Assembly: GCA_964358645.1 (NCBI GenBank)
Contig: CAYHPW010000021.1
Location: 1-43,294, forward strand
Source of the DNA: JBBTDV01 sp038042605
GTDB taxonomy: Bacteria; Bdellovibrionota; UBA1018
Reading direction: 5' to 3'
Length of the DNA stretch: 43,294 bases
A model generated the notes under the pieces. That model made no database searches, was not told the DNA's origin, and worked only from the letters and a program-made list of their open reading frames with translations. How positions within the stretch are numbered: the stretch's first letter is position 1; every line of letters begins with the position of its first letter. This document shows positions 16,979-25,231 of the stretch, piece after piece. The translations under genes were made by a program, and so were the position numbers.

Positions 16979-18307
16979 ATGCGCCAGATTATAAAGTCAG
17001 TAGCAGTATTCCTGATAATTTGTAGTTATGGATGCAAGCAGCAAGTCATTTTGCCTGATTGCGAGCCAGGTGACGCTTCCAGCATAAACACACCCGCAAC
17101 CACCAACAGCCCAGAAACAATCGTACTCGAACCTGCGACCATAAGAGATCAGCTTTTCCACGGCAACAAATCAGTTCTCCTTGCAGTAAATCGCGTTCAC
17201 AAAGCCAAAGACGAGGTCAATATTGCAAGGGCAAGGCTTCTTCCGTCAATCAACCTAGGCGCAATCCTAGCCACCGGATCAACACCAGGATTTTTCCTTT
17301 CGTCAGTGGAATTCTTGTTGCCGTTTTTGGTCCCGTCTAAATGGTTTGATTATTACGCCGTCAAGGATCTTCTTAAAGCAGAGCTTGTCGCACTTCGCCT
17401 GATGAAGTTAAATACCTACGCTTCCACATATTCGCTTTATTATTCACTGCTAACGGATTCAAGCCTTTATGAAATTCTGAACTCAGAGGCAAATGACTTA
17501 TCCGCAATCGAAACGAATGTAGAGCATTCGTATCAGCTTGGCCTGGCAACCGAAGAAGATCTTAACCGCGCCCGCGGGCAGGCATCACTTGCCAAGATCA
17601 ACTTAAGCAAGGTGTCTGACCTCATTTCAATAGAGCGCGCTTCAATGAGACACGCGCTCGGGCTTTCCACAGAAACACAGATTTCGTGGACTGCCGCTGA
17701 AGTTGCAAAATCAGACTGGGAAGGGCGTCACATAAAAGAAGCACTAGAGCACGCGGTCGTCATTTCACCGGAAGCAGAACAATTGCATCATCTACAAAGC
17801 GCCGCCAAAAAATATTCATGGAGCAAACTCTTTGGGTTCCTCTCCGGCTTAACTGCTAGAACAACTAGCCAGGATGGTAAGTCGTTTTCTGATCTAACGG
17901 TTGGGACAGGATTTTCGATTGGCTTTGATTATTTCCCAGCCATACGCCTTTCACAGCATAACTTAAGGGAAATCGAACTCCGCCAAGAGGAGTTGCAACT
18001 TGAACTTGCGGATGTGCTTGAAAAAGGCCTTGCTACAACAGCGGAGGCTGAGCGGAGATTAGCAATAGCGCTTGAGGCAGAGAATGCTTTTGAAAAAATC
18101 TTTAACAGCAGACTTGGACAATATCAACTTGGCCTAAGCGAGCTGATCCCTGTACTACAAGCGCGTGCTCTATGGCGGCAGGCATCGGTTGAATCACTAC
18201 GAGCCAAGATACAGATATTTCTACATCGCATCACGCTCCACCGCACGATGCTTACCGATCAGTTCAGCGAAATTCAAGACTGCAAAGTTATCGTTAAATT
18301 AAAATGA
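16979..18307 (+). CDS. TolC-like outer membrane channel, possible lipoprotein
   Basis: The 442-residue protein has a hydrophobic N-terminus ending in a Cys (Cys19 after SYG), a weak lipobox, then long amphipathic helices. EHSYQLGLATEEDLNRARGQ and NSRLGQYQLGLSELIPVLQA are the two TolC-type repeat signatures. Lipidated channels of this kind resemble OprM/NodT more than TolC. It diverges from the RND operon, which already has its own TolC, so two channels serve or flank one pump. Its 3' end overlaps the convergent Cys-repeat gene by nine bases. Confidence 0.82.
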   Translation: MRQIIKSVAVFLIICSYGCKQQVILPDCEPGDASSINTPATTNSPETIVLEPATIRDQLFHGNKSVLLAVNRVHKAKDEVNIARARLLPSINLGAILATGSTPGFFLSSVEFLLPFLVPSKWFDYYAVKDLLKAELVALRLMKLNTYASTYSLYYSLLTDSSLYEILNSEANDLSAIETNVEHSYQLGLATEEDLNRARGQASLAKINLSKVSDLISIERASMRHALGLSTETQISWTAAEVAKSDWEGRHIKEALEHAVVISPEAEQLHHLQSAAKKYSWSKLFGFLSGLTARTTSQDGKSFSDLTVGTGFSIGFDYFPAIRLSQHNLREIELRQEELQLELADVLEKGLATTAEAERRLAIALEAENAFEKIFNSRLGQYQLGLSELIPVLQARALWRQASVESLRAKIQIFLHRITLHRTMLTDQFSEIQDCKVIVKLK

Positions 18308-18904
18308 CCCATTTCCAATTGCTTTCATGAATTCCGCTTTCTTACGAGATTTCTGAAGTACATGATCAAATCCAAAAATTGATTCGTTATGTAACTTGGT
18401 CAGCATCATATTTATCAAATGAGCATTGGTCTTACATATCGAGATAGCTTCTTCCCTGCTGTATGGACCGGCATAGGCGCGGATAGCACATTGCGCATTA
18501 GCTGTCGTTCCGTCTCTTGCACATAGGCGGAGAGCTTCGTCTCGACTAAATGGACCAGAATAAGCAAGTTTCGCACAATCAGCCGGCCCTACGCTCACCG
18601 CATGAGTACAAAGCGTAATACTCTCCGATCTGCTAAATATTCCAGAATAAGCAGACAGAGCACATTCAGCTGGAGCTACACTAAAGGCTCCAGAACATAG
18701 CGACTGCGCTTCATCTCGAGAAAAAGGACCAGCATATGCCTTTTCGACACAATCTAATCTGTCCACTGGATTTTCAGAAGACTCGGCCACACAGTGATAT
18801 CTATAACCATCCTGAACGATATCGAATGGGTCTCCGTGATTGGCAAAAGCAAGCTGAGAAAACATTAGCGTTCCTATAACGACAAACAAGAATTGATATT
18901 TCAT
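18299..18904 (-). CDS. Secreted protein with four 29-residue Cys repeats
   Basis: After a signal peptide (to about residue 21, AFA-N) the 201-residue protein holds four repeats of exactly 29 residues starting at Cys 52, 81, 110 and 139. Each has a second Cys 18 residues later (70, 99, 128, 157). The core reads C-x(2-3)-AY(A/S)GPFSRDEAxxLC, with SVxPA(E/D) closing repeats 1 and 2. Paired Cys at fixed spacing suggests one disulfide per repeat, clamping two short helices. The tail (160-201) is basic and not repeated. GGGGG lies four bases before the ATG. I do not recognise a named family; a periplasmic or secreted structural or binding role is plausible. Confidence 0.82.
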   Translation of the reverse strand: MKYQFLFVVIGTLMFSQLAFANHGDPFDIVQDGYRYHCVAESSENPVDRLDCVEKAYAGPFSRDEAQSLCSGAFSVAPAECALSAYSGIFSRSESITLCTHAVSVGPADCAKLAYSGPFSRDEALRLCARDGTTANAQCAIRAYAGPYSREEAISICKTNAHLINMMLTKLHNESIFGFDHVLQKSRKKAEFMKAIGNGSF

Positions 18905-18917
18905 ATTTCCCCCAATT

Positions 18918-19006
18918 TAAAACGCACATAAGCCAAAACCATGCCATCACAAAACGCATTTAATTTGAGCTGAAGGATAAACGAGGTGTTTCTGAAGCCA
19001 AAACGC
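18918..19006. repeat. Three copies of AAAACGCA upstream of the Cys-repeat gene
   Basis: AAAACGCA occurs at 18918-18925, 18950-18957 and 18999-19006, all in the same orientation, in a 200-base gene-free gap. They lie in the promoter region of the minus-strand Cys-repeat gene and could be regulator sites. Chance in an A-rich gap is not excluded. Confidence 0.3.
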
Positions 19007-19104
19007 ACTTCATGTTAGAGTAATATAGCCCTTCCTACATCAGCGGTTTCTATTCAAAACTTAATTTATATTTCATCGGGTCAATTTCACCTCAACTCAA
19101 CACA

Positions 19105-19509
19105 CTAACCAATCGCCACGGCCTCGATTTCTACAAGCACGTCCTTTGGCAGGCGCGACACTTCGACTGTCGATCGCGCTGGAGCGGCGCCAGTGGCGAA
19201 AAACGAAGCATAGACCTCATTTACCTTCGGAAAGTCATTCATCGACTTAAGAAAAATAGTAGTCTTTACAACCTTCTCAAGGCTGCTGCCACCAGCTTCA
19301 AGCACAGCACGCAAATTCTCCATGACCTGGCGGGTTTGGGAAACAACGTCCGTCGCCTTGATCTCTCCACTTTTTGGATCAATAGCTATCTGACCTGAAC
19401 AAAACACAAAACAACATGCCTTAACGGCCTGGCTGTATGGCCCAATCGGCTTAGGCGCATTATCAGTAAGAACCACTTCTTTTTTAACTTCACTGCCGTG
19501 CGTGTACAC
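19105..19509 (-). CDS. ridA: RidA-family reactive imine deaminase
   Basis: RidA/YjgF proteins hydrolyse reactive 2-aminoacrylate-type imines made by PLP enzymes. The 134-residue sequence has the family blocks PIGPYSQAVKA, FCSGQIAIDP, TRQVMENLRAVLEAGG and APARSTVEVSRLPKDVLVEIEAVA, with the active-site Arg in PARST. The start is GTG 19509, supported by AAGGAG six bases upstream inside the malic enzyme gene; the two genes overlap by 20 bases, so translation is probably coupled. Confidence 0.94.
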   Translation of the reverse strand: MYTHGSEVKKEVVLTDNAPKPIGPYSQAVKACCFVFCSGQIAIDPKSGEIKATDVVSQTRQVMENLRAVLEAGGSSLEKVVKTTIFLKSMNDFPKVNEVYASFFATGAAPARSTVEVSRLPKDVLVEIEAVAIG

Positions 19510-21802
19510 TAAGGACTCCTTCTTTCATGCGTGATTTGCGGAGGTGGATTTCCATCGCCGTGATCGCTGCCATATTCACAACGTCGTTAACATCCGAGTT
19601 CTGTTGAAGCACCGATACCGGCTTTTGCATCCCCACAAGAATAGGCCCAACTGCTTCAGCTGCACCCATTCTCGCAATCAGTTTGTATGCGATGTTCCCG
19701 GATTGTAGATCTGGGAATATCAATATATTTGCATCACCTGGCACGAGATTGAACGGGAAGCTTTCCTTTGAAATCTCCGGTGTAATAGCCGTATCCGCCT
19801 GCATTTCACCATCTATGATGAGACTAGGCATCCTATTCTTGACTATGATAGTGGCTTCCCTGACCTTCGTGGCCAATCTGTGTATATTGGAACCAAAATT
19901 CGAGAAAGACAGCATCGCGACCCGTGGTTCCTCAGCGACGAAACTCTTGGCAAACTCAGCTGTCTGGATTGTGATGTCTGCTAATTCTTCCGGCGTGGGT
20001 TCGATATTAACAGTGGTATCGGCGAACCAAAGTATCCTTCGCTTGAAGATCATCATGTAAATCCCAGCCAACCTGGACCCTGGCTTCACGCCGATAACTT
20101 GGATCGCTGGCTTAAGAGTTTCAGGATAGCTTTGAGATATCCCGTTAAGAAGCCCATCTGCGTGGCCGACTTCAACCATCATCGCGCCATAATAATTGTT
20201 TTGCCCTACCAAGGTTTTAGCAACTGCGTAAGTAATCCCTTTTCGCTGACGTTTTTCGAATAATTTCTGGGCATATTCGTCGCGAAGCTCGCTCGTTGAA
20301 GGTCTTATTATCTTGACGCCATCAAGTGCTTCTTCCAAACCAAGCTCCTTGATCAATTTGCGAATTGTCTGATCATTGCCAAGCAAGATCGGCTCAGCGA
20401 TACCCTCTTCGCGCATGATGTCGGCAGCCTTAAGAATCTTAGGATTACTGCCCTCGGGCAAAACAATGGTGGATTTAGCGCCGCTCCCGGAGCCAGTCTT
20501 AACCCGTCTCTTTATCCCCTGCATCACCATATATGTTGAACCAAGCAGAGCCTCCAGGCTCTCTCGGTAGTGGGGGATATCAAGCTTCCTTCTGGCAACA
20601 CTGCTTTGTATAGCCGCATCAGCCACCGCGGGAGCAACCCAAAGAAGAACCCTGCGATCAAAAGGTTTAGGTATAAGATAATCGCGACCAAACTTGAATT
20701 GCTGACCACCATACGCACGCGACACGCTTTCGGGCACATCCTCCTTGGCAAGCTGTGCAAGCGCCTTTACGGCCGCCATCTTCATTTCCTCATTTATCGC
20801 AGTCGCGCGGGTATCAAGCGCGCCCCGAAAAATAAATGGGAACCCTAGGACATTGTTTACTTGGTTCGGGTAATCCGAACGGCCTGTTGCCATAATCGCG
20901 TCAGGCCTGACTTTAAAGACTTCCTCTGGAAGTACCTCTGGATCGGGATTAGCCATCGCAAAAATTATTGGATCACGAGCCATTTTCTTGATCATTTCGG
21001 CATTGATTCCATCCTTCACCGACACGCCGATAAAAGCATCCGTACCCTCGAGCGCCTCGGCCACAGTACGTCTCGAGGTTTCAACAGCGAATCTCTCTTT
21101 ATACGGGTTCATCCCTTCCTTGCGGCCACGGTAAATAACACCTTTGGAATCACACATTGTGATATTCTCGCGCCGCACCCCAAGCGCGACATATAGATTA
21201 GCGCAAGCTATGGCGGCAGCGCCTCCGCCACAAAAAACAACTCTTACCTCTGCTATATTCTTACTAATAACCTCAAGCGCATTCAAAAACGCAGCCCCGC
21301 TTATAACAGCAGTACCGTGCTGATCATCGTGAAAGACTGGGATCTTAAGCCGCTTCTTAAGCTCTTCTTCAATGTAAAAACATTCCGGGGCTTTGATATC
21401 TTCCAGGTTGATCCCACCAAACGTAGGCTCAAGCATCTCGCAAGCTTTGATAACGTCATCAGGATTTTTTGCCTTAAGTTCGATATCAAAAACGTCAATG
21501 TCAGCGAATTTCTTAAAAAGAACGCCTTTGCCTTCCATAACCGGCTTGGCCGCTGCTGGACCGATGTCGCCCAGCCCAAGTACAGCCGTGCCGTTTGAAA
21601 CAACAGCAACAAGATTCCCTTTAGTAGTATACTCGTAAGCAAGATCTTCCCACTCGGCTATCATCCTGCATGGCTCGGCCACACCAGGCGAGTATGCCAG
21701 CGATAAATCCTGCTGTGTTGAAACTGGTTTGGAGGAAATAACTTCTATTTTTCCCTTCCTGCCGCGGGAATGGTATTCAAGCGCTTGTTCATAGAGTGTC
21801 AT
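19490..21802 (-). CDS. maeB: NADP-dependent malic enzyme with phosphotransacetylase-like domain
   Basis: The N-terminal malic enzyme part (about 1-420) oxidatively decarboxylates malate to pyruvate: LAYSPGVAEPC, VLGLGDIGPAAAKPVMEGK, FHDDQHGTAVI and the NADP-binding VVFCGGGAAAIACANL are all present. The C-terminal part (about 430-770) is a phosphotransacetylase-like domain (IVLPEGSNPKILKAADIM onward), usually regulatory by acetyl-CoA binding in MaeB proteins. I choose ATG 21802, giving 770 residues, since the first residues then line up with known MaeB; TTG 21844 or GTG 21820 would add 14 or 6 residues. It is followed by ridA in the same direction and diverges from an outer-membrane gene. Confidence 0.94.
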   Translation of the reverse strand: MTLYEQALEYHSRGRKGKIEVISSKPVSTQQDLSLAYSPGVAEPCRMIAEWEDLAYEYTTKGNLVAVVSNGTAVLGLGDIGPAAAKPVMEGKGVLFKKFADIDVFDIELKAKNPDDVIKACEMLEPTFGGINLEDIKAPECFYIEEELKKRLKIPVFHDDQHGTAVISGAAFLNALEVISKNIAEVRVVFCGGGAAAIACANLYVALGVRRENITMCDSKGVIYRGRKEGMNPYKERFAVETSRRTVAEALEGTDAFIGVSVKDGINAEMIKKMARDPIIFAMANPDPEVLPEEVFKVRPDAIMATGRSDYPNQVNNVLGFPFIFRGALDTRATAINEEMKMAAVKALAQLAKEDVPESVSRAYGGQQFKFGRDYLIPKPFDRRVLLWVAPAVADAAIQSSVARRKLDIPHYRESLEALLGSTYMVMQGIKRRVKTGSGSGAKSTIVLPEGSNPKILKAADIMREEGIAEPILLGNDQTIRKLIKELGLEEALDGVKIIRPSTSELRDEYAQKLFEKRQRKGITYAVAKTLVGQNNYYGAMMVEVGHADGLLNGISQSYPETLKPAIQVIGVKPGSRLAGIYMMIFKRRILWFADTTVNIEPTPEELADITIQTAEFAKSFVAEEPRVAMLSFSNFGSNIHRLATKVREATIIVKNRMPSLIIDGEMQADTAITPEISKESFPFNLVPGDANILIFPDLQSGNIAYKLIARMGAAEAVGPILVGMQKPVSVLQQNSDVNDVVNMAAITAMEIHLRKSRMKEGVLSVHARQ

Positions 21803-21890
21803 AGATTCAATAGGGTACACCCCGTTGCTTCCAACGAAAATCAAAAAATCAGTTGGGCTGCCAGCCGACCTGTGGCACTCTTAATTATAG

Positions 21891-23156
21891 ATGCTAAGTA
21901 TCCTTAAAAAATCGTCTGGTATTATTGCTATGACGTGTTTATGCACGACCTTCATTGCGCCTAGCACAGCACTTGGTGATTTTTCCCTTCATCATTGGGA
22001 AAATGAATATGTCCCTTGGCAGTCAGCTGATATCTCTGGACAAGTGGGCTATTACACCACATCAGAAAATTTTGATTCAAGTGGCTCACTGATGTTGCCA
22101 AGCGGTTTGGATAGATACAAGAGAGTGCAAACCGATCTCACACTTGCCTATGGGGTCACAAAACAATTCAGCATCTTCGCGCGAATGGGTTGGGAAAACA
22201 TCAGGCTAGATCACAACACCCGTGGCGGCGCGGCTTATGGTTTTGGTGACCAAAGCATCGGTTGGACTTATAGAGCGCTGGAAAACTTAGGCGGCAGTGG
22301 CGGGAAACCATATGGAACATCACTTGACGTGCAAATCCAAATGGACTTCCCCACTTATAACAACAAGGAATCCGAAACCAACATCACACCTTATCTCGGC
22401 GACGGTTCCACTGATTTGACAGCAGGAGCATTTCTTACCTGGCCGTTCGCACAAACTGCTGAGCGGATTTTTATGTTAACAAGCGGCGCAGGCTACACTT
22501 ACCGCACTGCTGGATTCTCGTCAGCGATACCATGGTCCGTCTCCGCTCTCCTAAAGCCTACGAAAAAAGGCTTCAGCGCCGGTGCTTCCGTCCTCGGTGT
22601 CCATTCACTTGGAACAGACAATACAACTATATTATCCGGAAGCAGCACAAACAGTTCTGGCACGGGCGGCAGTTTCATCACGAATGCAATCAACCCAGTG
22701 CTGATCACCGTACGAGGCGAAATAGGCTACCAACTCAAGCACAACCTCGCGCTTTCCCTTTCACTAAGCCGCTCCGTCATAGGACAATATTCGCCGAGCG
22801 GGACAATGATAGCAGCTGGAATTAAATCCTCCTTCGGAGACAGCAGGCCAGCAGTAAGTGAGTTTGAATACAAAAAATTAAACAAGGGTTTCTTGAATTA
22901 CTCGCTGGAAGGGCGTGTCCTACGTGCCAACGATCGCCTCCAACTGGTAAAAATAGACAAGGGCAGCCAGGATGGCGTGGAAGTCGGACAGGTTTTCGAT
23001 ATCTTTACCTTGCAACAAAATGGAGTTGCTGGTGAGTCGATAGCACGGGCCCAAGTAACTGGTGTTAAAAGCGACGAAGCAGCGCTGAGGGTAACAGAAT
23101 ATTTTCAGGAAGTATTGATCGATGAAGGCTTTGTTGTGAAACGTTTGATCCAATAA
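21891..23156 (+). CDS. Outer-membrane beta-barrel protein with possible FlgT_C-like domain
   Basis: A signal peptide (to about residue 29, STALG) leads a 421-residue protein. Residues 40-325 contain many amphipathic strands with aromatic ends (DLTLAYGVTKQFSIFARMGW, SLDVQIQMDFP, LALSLSLSRSV), as in outer-membrane barrels. The last 75 residues form a separate small domain (GRVLRANDRLQLVKIDKGSQ, then GVEVGQVFDIF and an acidic ending), like the FlgT_C-type beta domain. Function unknown; a porin or sensor fused to a periplasmic module is likely. The downstream gene follows after 18 bases, so the two may be cotranscribed. Confidence 0.78.
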   Translation: MLSILKKSSGIIAMTCLCTTFIAPSTALGDFSLHHWENEYVPWQSADISGQVGYYTTSENFDSSGSLMLPSGLDRYKRVQTDLTLAYGVTKQFSIFARMGWENIRLDHNTRGGAAYGFGDQSIGWTYRALENLGGSGGKPYGTSLDVQIQMDFPTYNNKESETNITPYLGDGSTDLTAGAFLTWPFAQTAERIFMLTSGAGYTYRTAGFSSAIPWSVSALLKPTKKGFSAGASVLGVHSLGTDNTTILSGSSTNSSGTGGSFITNAINPVLITVRGEIGYQLKHNLALSLSLSRSVIGQYSPSGTMIAAGIKSSFGDSRPAVSEFEYKKLNKGFLNYSLEGRVLRANDRLQLVKIDKGSQDGVEVGQVFDIFTLQQNGVAGESIARAQVTGVKSDEAALRVTEYFQEVLIDEGFVVKRLIQ

Positions 23157-23174
23157 TCAAGATCGGGGTGAAAA

Positions 23175-23906
23175 ATGAAAACAAAAACCATCGTAACATT
23201 TCTATTGGTTGCGGCTCTGTTTATACCGGCTAAAAGTTTTGCATCAAAGTTCGCCAACCAATTCACAGAATTCGAACTCCCGCCGCAGTGGCAATGCAGC
23301 CTTGAGGGCGCAGAGTGGGTCTGCCAGAGTGCTGATGAATCAAGAAAACGGGACGCCATAATAGTGCTGGCGGCAAAATTAAAAGGCGACCAGGATGACT
23401 TAGGGAAGTACCTGGAATATCTAAAAGCAGCCAAGACCTACACCAGCGTCCAGGGTAAACCAGTCAAGTCCGAGCCGAAATACGCTAAGACCGTGAACAT
23501 TAACGGACACCCTTGGGTGGATGCATTGCACCTTGAATCAGAAATACCAGGGTTCTACACGAGATATCTCGCCACCGTTAAGCAAGACATCGGGGTTCTG
23601 GTCACCTACTCGATAAACAAGAACAAATACCAGCAGTATCTTGATAGTTTTGAAAACATGGTCAAGACATTGAAGGTTTTCAGAAAATCCGGTGGAATTA
23701 ATGTAAGCCCGGCGAACACCAACCTATTTGACCAAGGCAAGATACCAACAGCTGTATCCGAAGGCTCGGTGTTCCCGAACGTCAGCCCACAGGGCGGTGC
23801 TGACAAGCCAGCACAACCGAAAAAAGACCAATTTCCGCTGCTGCCGATTATTATAATCGGTGGCGCGATACTGTTCATAATCTGGCGTAAAAGACGGGCA
23901 GGTTAA
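23175..23906 (+). CDS. Type I membrane protein of unknown function
   Basis: The 243-residue protein has a signal peptide (to about residue 24, KSFAS), a periplasmic domain (about 25-175), a Pro/Gly-rich linker and a C-terminal transmembrane helix (FPLLPIIIIGGAILFIIW) followed by RKRRAG, which keeps the tail in the cytoplasm. Two Cys (WQC and WVC) lie close together in the first strand pair. A strong GGGGTG site lies before ATG. It sits 18 bases behind the outer-membrane gene and may act with it. No family name can be given. Confidence 0.78.
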   Translation: MKTKTIVTFLLVAALFIPAKSFASKFANQFTEFELPPQWQCSLEGAEWVCQSADESRKRDAIIVLAAKLKGDQDDLGKYLEYLKAAKTYTSVQGKPVKSEPKYAKTVNINGHPWVDALHLESEIPGFYTRYLATVKQDIGVLVTYSINKNKYQQYLDSFENMVKTLKVFRKSGGINVSPANTNLFDQGKIPTAVSEGSVFPNVSPQGGADKPAQPKKDQFPLLPIIIIGGAILFIIWRKRRAG

Positions 23907-23917
23907 CGCTCGCTCTT

Positions 23918-25225
23918 TTAACGTCCTAGCCGCTTCGGCCGCACACGATGCCTTACTTGTTTTGAAGGCTTAGGTCCGAGTGCAAGCCAGCTTCTTCGCT
24001 CGTCACGCAATAGTTTGCGGGCCACGCGCCTGACGTCTTGGGGTGAAACCGCATCGACCTCCCTGCAGATTTCGTCAACACCGATATAACGGTTGAAGAA
24101 AATATCGTTCTTGGCGATGCTCGACATACGCGCCTCGACGCTGTCTGAGGACAAAAGTATGGTGCCTTTCAAATTGTCCTTGATGGTCTGAAGCTCTTCC
24201 TCCGTTAATAAATCGCGTTTAAGCTTATCAACACATTCCTCGATAAGTTTGAAGCAAACCGGCACGTTTGCCATATTAGTAGCCACATAAACATTAAAAA
24301 GCCCAGAATCCAAAAACGGCGAAAGCGTTGAATAAACCGAATAAGCAAGGCCATTTTTTTCACGTATCTCCTGGAACAAAGCAGAACTCATCCCGCCGCC
24401 TAGATAGACATTCAACAAAAAAGCAGCAAAACGGTCCCTTGACATGTATGTCGGCCCTTCCACGCCCCACACAAGATGAACCTGCTCGGTCGGCCGCTCT
24501 ATCCACCACCTGCCGTCCTTCAGTTTTGGTGCGGGCTCGAACCCAAGCTCAACATGAGACCAGCGCCGCCACGGCCTGCCAGGCCAGCTTGGTTTTGCTA
24601 GTGGCTTAAGTTTTCTCCGTACCGTTTCATGCGAGACATCCCCCGCCACTGAAACTATCATCCTGTCCGGTCGATAATGCTTGCGAAAAAAATTAAGCAA
24701 ATCAAGCCTCCTCATCCGTCTGATGCTTGTCTCAGTGCCTAGTATAGGCTTTCCGAGACCATGCCTGCCATATGCAAGCTCGAAGAAAATATCATGCACT
24801 AGTTCTTCAGGTGATTCCCCCACCATCGATATTTCCTGCAGGATGACCTTACGTTCTTTTTCCATCTCGTCCCCATCAAAAGACGAATTAAGAATAACGT
24901 CGCTTAATATATCCAAACCTAGACCGAGATCACGATCCAGCAGCAGCAGGTGAAAACATGTATATTCCCGCGCGGTAAAAGCATTGAAGTCACCGCCAAC
25001 CTGGTCAACCTCACGCGCGATCTCCAGGGCGGTGCGGTTTTCCGTCCCTTTGAAAAGCATGTGCTCCAAAAAATGTGAAACACCGGATTCACGTGGGCGC
25101 TCGTACCGTGTGCCGGTCTTCACCCAGACGCCTATTGAAAGGCTTCTAAATTCTGAGTGCCGTTCAGTCACCAAAGTCAAACCGTTATCGAATATGCTTT
25201 TTTTGAACTTAGAGCGAGCAGCCAT
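23918..25225 (-). CDS. M16-family zinc peptidase (processing-protease type)
   Basis: A 435-residue insulinase-family peptidase. The inverted zinc motif HFLEH (His51, Glu54, His55) is present, and Glu131 in VILQEIS lies 76 residues after His55, the classical spacing of the third ligand. The second, non-catalytic half carries GLAYSVYSTLSPFLDSGLF. No signal peptide is seen, so it is probably cytoplasmic. In many proteobacteria this peptidase lies right after pnp; here it lies 2.4 kb before rpsO-pnp and on the opposite strand. A six-base gap to the upstream gene suggests one operon. Confidence 0.95.
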   Translation of the reverse strand: MAARSKFKKSIFDNGLTLVTERHSEFRSLSIGVWVKTGTRYERPRESGVSHFLEHMLFKGTENRTALEIAREVDQVGGDFNAFTAREYTCFHLLLLDRDLGLGLDILSDVILNSSFDGDEMEKERKVILQEISMVGESPEELVHDIFFELAYGRHGLGKPILGTETSIRRMRRLDLLNFFRKHYRPDRMIVSVAGDVSHETVRRKLKPLAKPSWPGRPWRRWSHVELGFEPAPKLKDGRWWIERPTEQVHLVWGVEGPTYMSRDRFAAFLLNVYLGGGMSSALFQEIREKNGLAYSVYSTLSPFLDSGLFNVYVATNMANVPVCFKLIEECVDKLKRDLLTEEELQTIKDNLKGTILLSSDSVEARMSSIAKNDIFFNRYIGVDEICREVDAVSPQDVRRVARKLLRDERRSWLALGPKPSKQVRHRVRPKRLGR

Positions 25226-25231
25226 TTTTAA

